NCBI RefSeq assembly: GCF_020883535.1 | Contig: NZ_CP086654.1 | Span: forward strand, 682,001-746,000 | Origin: Staphylococcus ratti | GTDB taxonomy: Bacteria > Bacillota > Bacilli > Staphylococcales > Staphylococcaceae | DNA length: 64,000 nt | Reading direction: 5' to 3' | Shown: piece by piece, positions 54,429-62,346 of the stretch | How positions within the stretch are numbered: the stretch's first letter is position 1 | Layout of the letters: each line of letters begins with the position of its first letter | The notes under the pieces: generated by a model | What the model saw: the letters and a program-made list of their open reading frames with translations, nothing else | Databases searched by the model: none | What the model was told of the DNA's origin: nothing | Program-made: the position numbers and the translations under genes

Positions 54429-54902
54429 GTGGATGATTCGATGAAAAAAGGGCCGATAACGACGAAGAAATATATGATTCAAAGCCAATGTCTACACCTT
54501 TTAATAGATGTATGGTTTGTAGTAGGGTTTCTATTTTTAGCTATTTATTTTCATTGGCCAATCGTTTGGTTATATGTCATTGGTGGTTTAGCGTTACTTG
54601 ACATTGCTATTCGTACAGTATATCCATTAATCGCTTATCACTTTTATACGTATCGCGTGAGCGAATCTATGATTGAAATTCGTCACAATATTTGGTTTAA
54701 GCAGTATGACGCTGTTAAAATTGAACGAATTCAATATTTGGAAAGTGTTAGCAATCCATTATCAAAACGACACGCGTTAAAACAATTGAGAGTGATTACG
54801 GCAGGTCATGAAATTGCGTTGCCTTATTTAAAAGTAACGGAAATAGAAAGGATTGAGCAACATTGTATGTCCCATTTGGTGAGAGGTGAAGATGATGTAT
54901 AA
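54429..54902 (+). CDS. bPH2-domain membrane protein (YdbS-like)
   Basis: This 157-residue protein has two close membrane helices (about 20-60: LIDVWFVVGFLFLAIYF, WPIVWLYVIGGLALLDIAI) and one bacterial PH-like domain (about 75-150: YRVSESMIEIRHNIWFKQYDAVKIERIQYLESVSNPLSKRHALKQLRVITAG). It is the first of three such genes. The start is probably GTG 54429 after AGGGGGAG; ATG 54441 in the same frame is the alternative. It overlaps the next gene by about 8 bases. Confidence 0.8.
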   Translation: MDDSMKKGPITTKKYMIQSQCLHLLIDVWFVVGFLFLAIYFHWPIVWLYVIGGLALLDIAIRTVYPLIAYHFYTYRVSESMIEIRHNIWFKQYDAVKIERIQYLESVSNPLSKRHALKQLRVITAGHEIALPYLKVTEIERIEQHCMSHLVRGEDDV

Positions 54903-56394
54903 TCCTCAAAAATTACATCCGATATCGTATGTTACAAGCGTGATTGAAGCGATAAAAAGCAATTTTTTATTTATCATTATTTTTGTGTTCTTTCAGATGA
55001 ATCGTTTTGAGTGGTCGAATCCGTGGAGTTATATCACACCTGCTATTGTAGCGACTATATTTGTTATAAGTTTTATACTTAACGCAATGAGAGTGTATAA
55101 AACACGTTATTGGATTGAAAATAATTATTTGATTCTCACATCTGGAGTATTTAACCTCGAGCGCAAAGAGTTACATATTAAGCGGATTCAATCAATGGAT
55201 ACGACACAATCTGTCGTAAATCGAATTTTTGGCGGCGTCAGTTTGCAAATTAAAACACCGAGTGACGGGATTGAACTTGATACCGTCACGAAACAACAAA
55301 GTGACTGGATTCGTCAAGAAATTGAAAAAGTAAAAGCTCAAATTGAAAGTAAATCATCTGCCACTCATGATGAAACATGTGATACGCCTCAAAGGCATAA
55401 GACGCAAGTTTTTAATGAGATGTTATACAAGTTATCGAACAAAAATTTACTATTAATGGCAATGACAAGTGGGGCAATTTTGGTCACGTTTGTTGCTGTT
55501 GCGCCTATCATTAGTACACTTCAAGATGTCATCGATTGGTCTTGGTTGTTTGGCAGTGTTAATCATATATTACAAAATCAAATCTATTCGATATTATTAA
55601 CTATAAGTGTCATCATATTAATCAGCTACTTTATAGGAATTTTGATTACGATGATTAAATATTATGGCTATACGTTACATCGAGAAGGCGCGTATTTACA
55701 TATTCGTTATGGATTGTTTAATATACGTCGTCTCACAGTGCCGATTACGCGTATACAAGCTGCCGTCGAAGAAAGGTCTTTCGTGAGAAGTCTATTTGGC
55801 TACACAGCTTATGCTTTTATTATTACGAGCGAGCAAGTGGTGAAAGAGGATGACAATGCGGATGGCAAAGTGATGATTTTACCATTTATTAAACAAAAAG
55901 AGGCGAGAAATATTATTTCTGATATTGTGCCACACCTTAATTTTAACGCTATCCCAGAAGGTTTGCCTTGGCAAGGCTTTCATCGTCGCTTTTGGATAGT
56001 AAGTCTTATTTTATTAATTGGTGCAGGGATAGGTCATTATTATTTTAGTGCTTGGCTATGGTTACCTGCGCTTGTGATTGTTACTTATTTAATTATTCAT
56101 AGCTATATTGCCGTTAAAAAGTCTGGCACAACGATGAATGGCAATCAGATATCAGTTAAACAAGTGACGCTCTTTGGTTTTAGAGTTTCACATTTCAAAC
56201 TTGAAAAAGTCATTGGTTACCATCAAGCAGCACATCCTTTAATGGCGCGAGCAAACCTCAGTCATTTTGAATTTCTGCTTGCTAAAGGTGCTACCCATCA
56301 ATCAGTAGGCATTCGATTTGAAGATGCTAAACGTGTGAAAGCTTATCGACAATGGTATTTGAAGGGGGCAGTAGATAATGAAAAGAATGCATAA
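54895..56394 (+). CDS. Multi-bPH2 membrane protein (YdbT-like)
   Basis: This 499-residue membrane protein has repeated pairs of membrane helices, each followed by a PH-like unit: about 75-150 (IENNYLILTSGVFNLERKELHIKRIQSMDTTQSVVNRIFGGVSLQI), about 260-350 (HREGAYLHIRYGLFNIRRLTVPITRIQAAVEERSFVRSLFGY) and about 415-490 (MNGNQISVKQVTLFGFRVSHFKLEKVIGYHQ). The G-x-F/x-R-R...I/P-x-x-R-I-Q core recurs each time. GAGAGGTG fits ATG 54895 best. It overlaps its neighbours. Function unknown; the Bacillus homologues have been linked to resistance to secreted toxic peptides. Confidence 0.8.
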   Translation: MYNPQKLHPISYVTSVIEAIKSNFLFIIIFVFFQMNRFEWSNPWSYITPAIVATIFVISFILNAMRVYKTRYWIENNYLILTSGVFNLERKELHIKRIQSMDTTQSVVNRIFGGVSLQIKTPSDGIELDTVTKQQSDWIRQEIEKVKAQIESKSSATHDETCDTPQRHKTQVFNEMLYKLSNKNLLLMAMTSGAILVTFVAVAPIISTLQDVIDWSWLFGSVNHILQNQIYSILLTISVIILISYFIGILITMIKYYGYTLHREGAYLHIRYGLFNIRRLTVPITRIQAAVEERSFVRSLFGYTAYAFIITSEQVVKEDDNADGKVMILPFIKQKEARNIISDIVPHLNFNAIPEGLPWQGFHRRFWIVSLILLIGAGIGHYYFSAWLWLPALVIVTYLIIHSYIAVKKSGTTMNGNQISVKQVTLFGFRVSHFKLEKVIGYHQAAHPLMARANLSHFEFLLAKGATHQSVGIRFEDAKRVKAYRQWYLKGAVDNEKNA

Positions 56395-56899
56395 AGACGG
56401 ATTAAAAGTACTGCGATTAAGAGGTATCATCTTTTCATTAATTGTTGCTCTTTTTGGAATAGGCAGCACAGCAAGTGCATATTTCTTTGATTGGGGAATT
56501 GTTTACCCTGTTATGATAGTCAGTGCAGTGTTAGTCGTTCTCGCTATTATCTTTTTTATTTGCATTACGCCTAAGTATCGTTATGCCATTTTTAGATATC
56601 AATTTGATACACATAAACTATTTGTTCAAAAAGGACTTTTCTTTGTCAAACAGTATAAGGCGCCCCTTTACCGTATACAAAATGTTGAGATTGAGGAAGG
56701 ATGGATTATGCGCCGTTTCAACCTTGCTAACATTTTGTTATATACCGCAGGTGGTGTGATTCAAGTCAAACTTATTCATAAAGAGGAAGCGCAAAAATTA
56801 AACGCCTTTATTAAACAGCATGGTATGATGGAATTATACGATGGAGATGATTACGTAAATAGAGATGTAGAAGATGAATCCTCACACGATTTAAAGTAA
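56378..56899 (+). CDS. Third bPH2-domain membrane protein
   Basis: This 173-residue protein has two N-terminal helices (about 15-65) and one PH-like domain (about 75-150: FQFDTHKLFVQKGLFFVKQYKAPLYRIQNVEIEEGWIMRRFNLANILLYTAGG). It ends in an acidic tail (DGDDYVNRDVEDESSHD). It starts 17 bases inside the end of the YdbT-like gene and shares the core motif of the other two proteins, so the three probably form one membrane complex. Role unknown. Confidence 0.78.
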   Translation: MKRMHKDGLKVLRLRGIIFSLIVALFGIGSTASAYFFDWGIVYPVMIVSAVLVVLAIIFFICITPKYRYAIFRYQFDTHKLFVQKGLFFVKQYKAPLYRIQNVEIEEGWIMRRFNLANILLYTAGGVIQVKLIHKEEAQKLNAFIKQHGMMELYDGDDYVNRDVEDESSHDLK

Positions 56900-56901
56900 A
56901 T

Positions 56902-57011
56902 GAAAGAAGAAAGCACAGTAGCTGACTGAATAGAAAGGCGCCTATCAGCTTATTCAATTCTAGTCAGCCTTGTTGGGGCAGGACGACGAAATCAAAAGAT
57001 TTCTGTCCTGC
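56902..57011 (+). repeat. Two-hairpin intergenic repeat, copy 1
   Basis: The unit reads GAAAGAAGAAAGCACAGTAG, then a hairpin GCTGACT...AGTCAGC, then CTTGTTGGGGCAGGAC, then a hairpin GCAGGAC-GACGAAATC-AAAA-GATTTCTGTCCTGC. Copy 2 follows directly. TTGTTGGGGC resembles the core of staphylococcal STAR repeats (TGTTGGGGCCC). Confidence 0.75.
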
Positions 57012-57023
57012 ATTGAAAAAAGT

Positions 57024-57141
57024 GAAAGAAAGAAGAGAGCACAGTAGCTGTCTGGATTGAAATTTCGCTTAACAGCTCATTTCAACCCTAGTCAGCCTTG
57101 TTGGGGCAGGACAACGAAATCAAAAGATTTCTGTCCTGCTC
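57024..57141 (+). repeat. Two-hairpin intergenic repeat, copy 2
   Basis: Copy 2 shares the AGCACAGTAGCTG start, GTCAGCCTTGTTGGGGCAGGAC and the ACGAAATCAAAAGATTTCTG hairpin with copy 1 almost base for base. The middle of the first hairpin differs but still pairs (GATTGAAAT with ATTTCAA), which shows selection or origin for structure rather than sequence. Confidence 0.75.
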
Positions 57142-57168
57142 CCATTAATAAGAAAATGAGGAGTATTT

Positions 57169-57519
57169 ATGATTTATGGTATTGGTGTCGATTTAGTAGA
57201 GATTGACCGCATCAAAAAAGTGTTGGAACACCAAGCGCGTTTTCCAGAGCGTATTCTTTCTAGTAAAGAGCTCGAAAAATATCACTCTTTTAAATTAGAA
57301 CGCCGAAAAGTTGAATTTTTAGCAGGCCGATTTGCGTGTAAAGAAGCGATGAGCAAAGCTTTAGGCAGTGGTTTAGGACAACAGGTTGCATTTAAAGATA
57401 TTCATTGTGATAACGATGAAAATGGAAAACCGTACATTCATTTTAAAGATTATAAAGTACATGTTTCAATTACACATACAGATCACTATGCAATGAGCCA
57501 AGTAATTATAGAAAATTAA
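57169..57519 (+). CDS. acpS: Holo-[acyl-carrier-protein] synthase AcpS
   Basis: AcpS transfers 4'-phosphopantetheine from CoA to acyl carrier protein. The 116-residue protein has [15 protein letters not shown] with the Mg-ligand Asp, [21 protein letters not shown] with the second acid, and [28 protein letters not shown] precedes the ATG. CoaW, which starts CoA synthesis, is at 4055. Confidence 0.97.
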   Translation: MIYGIGVDLVEIDRIKKVLEHQARFPERILSSKELEKYHSFKLERRKVEFLAGRFACKEAMSKALGSGLGQQVAFKDIHCDNDENGKPYIHFKDYKVHVSITHTDHYAMSQVIIEN

Positions 57520-57691
57520 AACACTTAGTTTTAAGAGCTAACAAAAATACATTGGATTTCAATCGTTTTCGTTTGAATTGCATGTCAAATTTCATTGTTA
57601 TGAATTTATGATGAATATTAGACAAGAAGCGCGTGAGTGAATAACTAACGCCTCATTCTAAGTACCGATTTATTTTAGGAAGGTGACAGTG

Positions 57692-58840
57692 ATGTCAGAA
57701 AAATATTACCGTTCAACAGAACTAACGATTAATTTAGAAGCAATTACGCAAAACTATTTTGCGTTAGCAAACTTACATCCCAATAAAATGATAATGCCTG
57801 TTGTAAAAGCAAATGCTTATGGATTGGGGAGTGTTCCGATTGCACAACATTTGAGAGCATTAGGCGCTGAATTTTTTTGCGTTGCCACATTAGATGAAGC
57901 CATTGAATTGCGCATGCACGGTATTAAGGAAAAAATTCTTATTTTATCAAGTGTTCCACCGCATGCGATTAATAAAGCAATTCAACATCGTGTGGCAATA
58001 GGTGTTCCTTCTAAAGCATGGCTTGAGGAGGCTATTTCACTTATTGATGATGAAGCCAAGAAAACCGTTTGGATGCACGTGAAACTTGATACAGGTATGA
58101 ATCGTTTAGGTATTAAAAATAAAGATACGTATCAAGAAGTCATTCATTTGATTGAACAACATCCAAATTTAAAATTTGAAGGTGTTTTCTCACATTTTGC
58201 TTCAGCAGATGTTGATAACGAAACATCTAATAGACAATATGAGCACTTTAAATCATTAGTGGAAAGTACAGAGAGACCACCTATTGTACATATTCAAAAT
58301 TCAGCAGGCGCTTTACGTTTTGATCCATCGATTTGTAACGCTTTTCGACCAGGTATTGCTCTGTATGGATACTATCCGTCTCCATTTATCGAAGAGAAAG
58401 CAACTGCAAAACTAACGCCATCAGTGGAATGGACATCAAGTATTACGCAAGTAAAAAGCTTAGATGCAGGCGAATCGATAGGTTATGGAGAGACGTTTAC
58501 AGCAGAACAACCGATGACGATAGCGCTACTACCTGTGGGTTATGCAGATGGCTACTTAAGAAGTATGCAAGGAAGTTATGTAGAGGTGAACGGGACGCAA
58601 TGTGAAGTTGTTGGCCGTGTAAGTATGGATCAAACAGCCATACATGTTCCTGAACACACGCATCCAGGAGATGTAGCGACACTTATAACGGCTAAAGCAC
58701 ATACCCCACAAGCGGTTGAAGCATTAGCAGAAAAGCAAAATTCAATTAATTATGAAGTACTATGTAACTTAGGAAGACGTGTCGCAAGAGTGTACAAATC
58801 TCAACAATTGAGTGAAATATCCAACGAATTGTTAAAATAG
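57692..58840 (+). CDS. alr: Alanine racemase
   Basis: Alr converts L-Ala to D-Ala for the cell wall, using PLP. The 382-residue protein has the PLP lysine Lys39 in VVKANAYGLG and the catalytic tyrosine Tyr265 in SIGYGETF, both at the classical positions. ATG 57692 follows GGAAGGTGAC; the open frame starts at GTG 57683. It is encoded between acpS and mazEF, the usual staphylococcal and bacillary order. Confidence 0.98.
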   Translation: MSEKYYRSTELTINLEAITQNYFALANLHPNKMIMPVVKANAYGLGSVPIAQHLRALGAEFFCVATLDEAIELRMHGIKEKILILSSVPPHAINKAIQHRVAIGVPSKAWLEEAISLIDDEAKKTVWMHVKLDTGMNRLGIKNKDTYQEVIHLIEQHPNLKFEGVFSHFASADVDNETSNRQYEHFKSLVESTERPPIVHIQNSAGALRFDPSICNAFRPGIALYGYYPSPFIEEKATAKLTPSVEWTSSITQVKSLDAGESIGYGETFTAEQPMTIALLPVGYADGYLRSMQGSYVEVNGTQCEVVGRVSMDQTAIHVPEHTHPGDVATLITAKAHTPQAVEALAEKQNSINYEVLCNLGRRVARVYKSQQLSEISNELLK

Positions 58841-58927
58841 TATGGTTATTATGTAAGATTTTTGTTATCATAAAGTGGAATTAAGCAAAAAATGATATCT
58901 GTTGTATTGATGATGGAGGTCTTACGT

Positions 58928-59098
58928 ATGTCAACATTCAATCAAACAAGAGTAAAAAGTTTAGAGCAATCATTAAAAGAAGGGTATGTTCAGATGGCAG
59001 ATTTAAATCTCTCCCTAGCAACAGAAGCATACTCAGTCGAATGTGAAGCGTGTGATTGTAATGAATCGCACTTACTTTCTATTCACAAGGATGACTAA
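58928..59098 (+). CDS. mazE: MazE antitoxin
   Basis: This 56-residue antitoxin ([47 protein letters not shown]...) closely resembles S. aureus MazE. The N-terminal half forms the ribbon-helix-like dimer and the acidic Cys-rich C-terminal tail blocks MazF. ATG 58928 follows ATGGAGGTCTTAC; the open frame runs upstream to 58892. The stop directly abuts the mazF ATG, keeping production of the two proteins linked. Confidence 0.95.
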   Translation: MSTFNQTRVKSLEQSLKEGYVQMADLNLSLATEAYSVECEACDCNESHLLSIHKDD

Positions 59099-59452
59099 AT
59101 GAAGCGTGGAGACGTTTATTTAGCAGATTTATCACCAGTCCAAGGGTCAGAGCAAGGGGGAGTCAGACCTGTCGTAATCATTCAAAATGATACTGGGAAC
59201 AAATACAGTCCAACTGTTATTGTAGCGGCGATTACTGGACGTATTAACAAAGCAAAAATTCCAACACACGTTGAAATTGAAAAAAATAAATACAAACTCG
59301 ACAAAGATTCAGTCATCTTGTTAGAACAAATAAGAACAGTCGATAAAAAGAGGCTTAAAGAAAAGCTCACTTATCTTTCAGATGAAAAAATGAAAGAAGT
59401 CAACGCTGCACTTGGAATTAGTCTAGGATTGCACATGAATCAACACAAATAG
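59099..59452 (+). CDS. mazF: MazF endoribonuclease toxin
   Basis: MazF cuts single-stranded mRNA at a short specific sequence (UACAU in S. aureus) and slows growth. The 117-residue protein begins [31 protein letters not shown], with the catalytic-loop Arg and Thr in RPVV and ITGR, nearly the same as S. aureus MazF. It ends in a terminator that overlaps its stop codon. rsbU follows, as in other staphylococci. Confidence 0.97.
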   Translation: MKRGDVYLADLSPVQGSEQGGVRPVVIIQNDTGNKYSPTVIVAAITGRINKAKIPTHVEIEKNKYKLDKDSVILLEQIRTVDKKRLKEKLTYLSDEKMKEVNAALGISLGLHMNQHK

Positions 59453-59484
59453 GCTTTAGGATTGATTTTTCCTAAAGCCTTTTA
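59450..59484 (+). terminator. mazEF terminator
   Basis: AGGCTTTAGG (59451-59460) pairs perfectly with CCTAAAGCCT (59471-59480), followed by TTTT. It begins within the mazF stop codon, about 26 bases before rsbU, so only part of the transcripts may read on. Confidence 0.82.
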
Positions 59485-59509
59485 CCTTGTAAAAAAGGGG
59501 GATGACCAT

Positions 59510-60514
59510 TTGACGCGTCAAAATGAAATACGCTACTTCGATTTAGTAGAAAAATTTACAAATCATACCGATAAGAAAGAAGTTATCGAAACTGCTTCCA
59601 CATATGCAGATCATATTACTGGAAAAGGGGTAACGCCAGAAGATATCGTTCGTATGCATAAAAAATATGCGGAACTCAATCAGTTAACCCATGCACAGCT
59701 TATTGACAGCATGGATGTTTTAGAAAAAGTCATTTCAAGTTTTGGCTTTAACTATACAGACTACAAAGATTTGATAGACCGCATGGAAGTACATGATAAA
59801 GAATTAGATGTGGCATCGCGGTTACAACAGACGATGCTCAAAACAGAAATTCCTCAATTTGATAGCATTCAAATTGGCGTGATATCTGTTGCCGCACAAC
59901 GTGTGAGTGGCGACTATTTTAACCTGATTGATCATAAAGACGGTACGATGAGTTTTGCTGTTGCTGACGTCATAGGTAAAGGGATTCCAGCTGCGCTCGC
60001 GATGAGTATGATTAAATTTGGCATGGACTCTTATGGCCACTCGCAACTCCCAAATGACGGCTTGAAACGTTTAAATCGTGTTGTTGAAAAAAATGTAAAC
60101 CAAAATATGTTCATCACTATGTTTTACGGACTATATGAAGAAATGAATCACATATTATATTGTAGTTCTGCAGGGCATGAACCAGGATATATTTTCCGTT
60201 CAGAAAAGGATGAATTCGAAGAAATTGATGTACGTGGTCGAATTTTAGGTGTAAGCACCCATATTCGATATGACCAAAAAGAAATCAAAATTAACATTGA
60301 TGATTTAATTATTATTTTTACAGATGGTGTAACGGAAATCCGTCGAGAAGATGGCGATTTTATTAATAAAGACAAGTTATTAGAGTTTATTAAAGGGTAT
60401 AAAGAGCTGCATCCCCAAGATATCGTGCAATTGTTGTATGAGAAACTATTACGCATACATAACGGTGGTAAACGTGACGATTTAACGATATTAATTATTA
60501 AGAGAGTCAATTAA
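59510..60514 (+). CDS. rsbU: Sigma-B phosphatase regulator RsbU
   Basis: RsbU dephosphorylates RsbV and so releases SigB. The 334-residue protein has an N-terminal helical domain (about 1-85) and a C-terminal PPM/SpoIIE phosphatase domain (about 115-334). The phosphatase shows GDYFNLIDHKDGTMSFAVADVIGKGIPAAL, SAGHEPG, FTDGVTE and GGKRDDLTILII, whose Asp residues bind metal. TTG 59510 is fixed by AAGGGGG. No RsbR/RsbT-type sensor is present, as is usual in staphylococci. Confidence 0.93.
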   Translation: MTRQNEIRYFDLVEKFTNHTDKKEVIETASTYADHITGKGVTPEDIVRMHKKYAELNQLTHAQLIDSMDVLEKVISSFGFNYTDYKDLIDRMEVHDKELDVASRLQQTMLKTEIPQFDSIQIGVISVAAQRVSGDYFNLIDHKDGTMSFAVADVIGKGIPAALAMSMIKFGMDSYGHSQLPNDGLKRLNRVVEKNVNQNMFITMFYGLYEEMNHILYCSSAGHEPGYIFRSEKDEFEEIDVRGRILGVSTHIRYDQKEIKINIDDLIIIFTDGVTEIRREDGDFINKDKLLEFIKGYKELHPQDIVQLLYEKLLRIHNGGKRDDLTILIIKRVN

Positions 60515-60528
60515 ATTCTATAAATTTA

Positions 60529-60554
60529 GATTAATGCAATATAGAAATGGGTAA
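60529..60554 (+). promoter_or_regulatory. SigB-dependent promoter of rsbV-rsbW-sigB
   Basis: GATTAA (60529-60534), exactly 14 bases, GGGTAA (60549-60554). This is close to the SigB consensus GTTTAA-N12-15-GGGTAT and sits 40 bases before rsbV, where staphylococci have the autoregulatory SigB promoter. Confidence 0.75.
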
Positions 60555-60594
60555 AAACCCTTAGTAGAGTATAATTGTAGGAGTGTAAACAATA

Positions 60595-60921
60595 ATGAAC
60601 CTTAATATAGAATCACAAGAATATGACAAACATTATGACGTTACGGTAAGTGGAGAGTTAGACGTTGCTACAGTTCCAGAATTAGAAAAGGTCTTAGTTC
60701 CGATTAGACAAGAAGGCACACACGATATTCATGTTAACTTAGAAAATTTAACGTATATGGATTCAACGGGACTTGGCCTATTTGTAGGTACTCTAAAATC
60801 TTTAAATCAAAACAATAAAGAATTGTATATTTTAGGGGTAAATGATCGTATTAAAAGATTATTTGAAATCACAGGACTGAGTGATTTAATGCACGTGAAT
60901 GAAGGGACGGAGGTCGAATAA
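60595..60921 (+). CDS. rsbV: Anti-anti-sigma factor RsbV
   Basis: RsbV binds RsbW and frees SigB when dephosphorylated. The 108-residue STAS protein has the phosphorylation site Ser57 in [19 protein letters not shown] precedes the ATG. rsbW follows after two bases. Confidence 0.97.
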   Translation: MNLNIESQEYDKHYDVTVSGELDVATVPELEKVLVPIRQEGTHDIHVNLENLTYMDSTGLGLFVGTLKSLNQNNKELYILGVNDRIKRLFEITGLSDLMHVNEGTEVE

Positions 60922-60923
60922 AC

Positions 60924-61403
60924 ATGTCACATAAAAATGATTTTATTGAAATGAGACTTCCTGCATCTGCTGAATATGTCAGTTTAATTCGTTTAACACT
61001 ATCTGGTGTGTTTACACAAGCAGGCGCATCGTACGATGATATTGAAGATGCGAAAATTGCGGTTAGTGAAGCGGTAACGAATGCAGTGAAACACGCATAT
61101 AAAGATAAAAAAGAAAAAGGCTATATCAACATTGGTTTTGAAAAATTTGAAACACATATTAAAATTATTGTTTCTGACCAAGGTGAGAGCTTTAATTATC
61201 AAGAAACAAAGCAGCAACTCGGACCTTATCAAGAGAATGAAAATATCGACTTCTTACGTGAAGGAGGTTTAGGTTTATTCTTAATTGAGTCGTTAATGGA
61301 TGAAGTTACAGTAGACAAAGAGACTGGTGTAACAATTAGTATGATTAAGTATATCAAAAAAGAGCAGGTGCGAAATAATGACGAAAGAGTCGAAATCAGT
61401 TAA
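60924..61403 (+). CDS. rsbW: Anti-sigma-B factor / kinase RsbW
   Basis: RsbW sequesters SigB and phosphorylates RsbV. The 159-residue GHKL ATPase has the N box [18 protein letters not shown], the G1 VSDQGESF and the G2 [16 protein letters not shown]. It overlaps sigB by 26 bases, so inhibitor and sigma factor are made together. Confidence 0.97.
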   Translation: MSHKNDFIEMRLPASAEYVSLIRLTLSGVFTQAGASYDDIEDAKIAVSEAVTNAVKHAYKDKKEKGYINIGFEKFETHIKIIVSDQGESFNYQETKQQLGPYQENENIDFLREGGLGLFLIESLMDEVTVDKETGVTISMIKYIKKEQVRNNDERVEIS

Positions 61404-62148
61404 TTCGGTTTCACCTGAACAAATCAACGACTGGATAAAGCGACATCAAGAACATCATGATGAAGCTGCACAAGAAAAACTTGTCATACATTATGAAAAG
61501 CTCATTGAATCATTGGCATATAAATATTCAAAAGGGCAATCTCATCATGAGGATTTGGTACAAGTCGGTATGGTGGGGCTTATCGGTGCGATTAACCGTT
61601 TCGATTTGTCATTCGATCGTAAATTTGAAGCATTTTTAGTCCCAACTGTTATTGGTGAAATCAAAAGGTATTTGCGTGATAAAACATGGAGTGTACATGT
61701 ACCGAGACGAATCAAAGAAATTGGACCTCGAATTAAAAAAGTAAGCGATGAATTGACCAATGAACTGGAACGCTCGCCTTCTATATCAGAAATTGCTGCG
61801 CGTTTAGAAGTGACAGAAGAAGATGTTTTAGAAGCGATGGAAATGGGTCAAAGTTATAATGCATTGAGTGTAGACCATTCCATTGAAGCGGATAAAGATG
61901 GTTCAACTGTGACCTTATTAGATATTATGGGGAACCAAGACGATAACTATGATTTGACGGAAAAGCGAATGATTTTAGAACGTATCATTCCAATTTTAAC
62001 AGATAGAGAGCGTGAAATTATTCAATGCACTTTCATTGATGGATTGAGTCAAAAAGAGACTGGAGAGCGTATTGGATTAAGTCAAATGCACGTGTCTCGT
62101 TTGCAGCGTACGGCTATTAAAAAACTCCAAGAAGCAGCTAAAAAATAA
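61378..62148 (+). CDS. sigB: General stress sigma factor SigB
   Basis: SigB directs RNA polymerase to stress promoters. The 256-residue protein has region 2 ([41 protein letters not shown]...[20 protein letters not shown]), region 3 ([22 protein letters not shown]) and region 4 ([44 protein letters not shown]). The length equals that of S. aureus SigB. A hairpin terminator follows. Confidence 0.98.
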   Translation: MTKESKSVNSVSPEQINDWIKRHQEHHDEAAQEKLVIHYEKLIESLAYKYSKGQSHHEDLVQVGMVGLIGAINRFDLSFDRKFEAFLVPTVIGEIKRYLRDKTWSVHVPRRIKEIGPRIKKVSDELTNELERSPSISEIAARLEVTEEDVLEAMEMGQSYNALSVDHSIEADKDGSTVTLLDIMGNQDDNYDLTEKRMILERIIPILTDREREIIQCTFIDGLSQKETGERIGLSQMHVSRLQRTAIKKLQEAAKK

Positions 62149-62224
62149 AATATTGAAATGTTCAAGATGGAGAGATATCGTGTTACATTCATCTTGTGCC
62201 ACTTTCAGATGACAAGTGATTTAT

Positions 62225-62255
62225 GGCTAGAACAATCGACGTTCTAGTCTTTTTT
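62225..62255 (+). terminator. sigB operon terminator
   Basis: GGCTAGAAC pairs with GTTCTAGTC (one G-U) around a 7-base loop, followed by TTTTTT. Confidence 0.85.
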
Positions 62256-62346
62256 ATTTCAAACTTTTGATACGGTAGATCGTTATATTTTAAGGCGTAT
62301 CAATGATAAAATAAGAAAGTAATCTATTAAGAAAGTGGTGAACACC

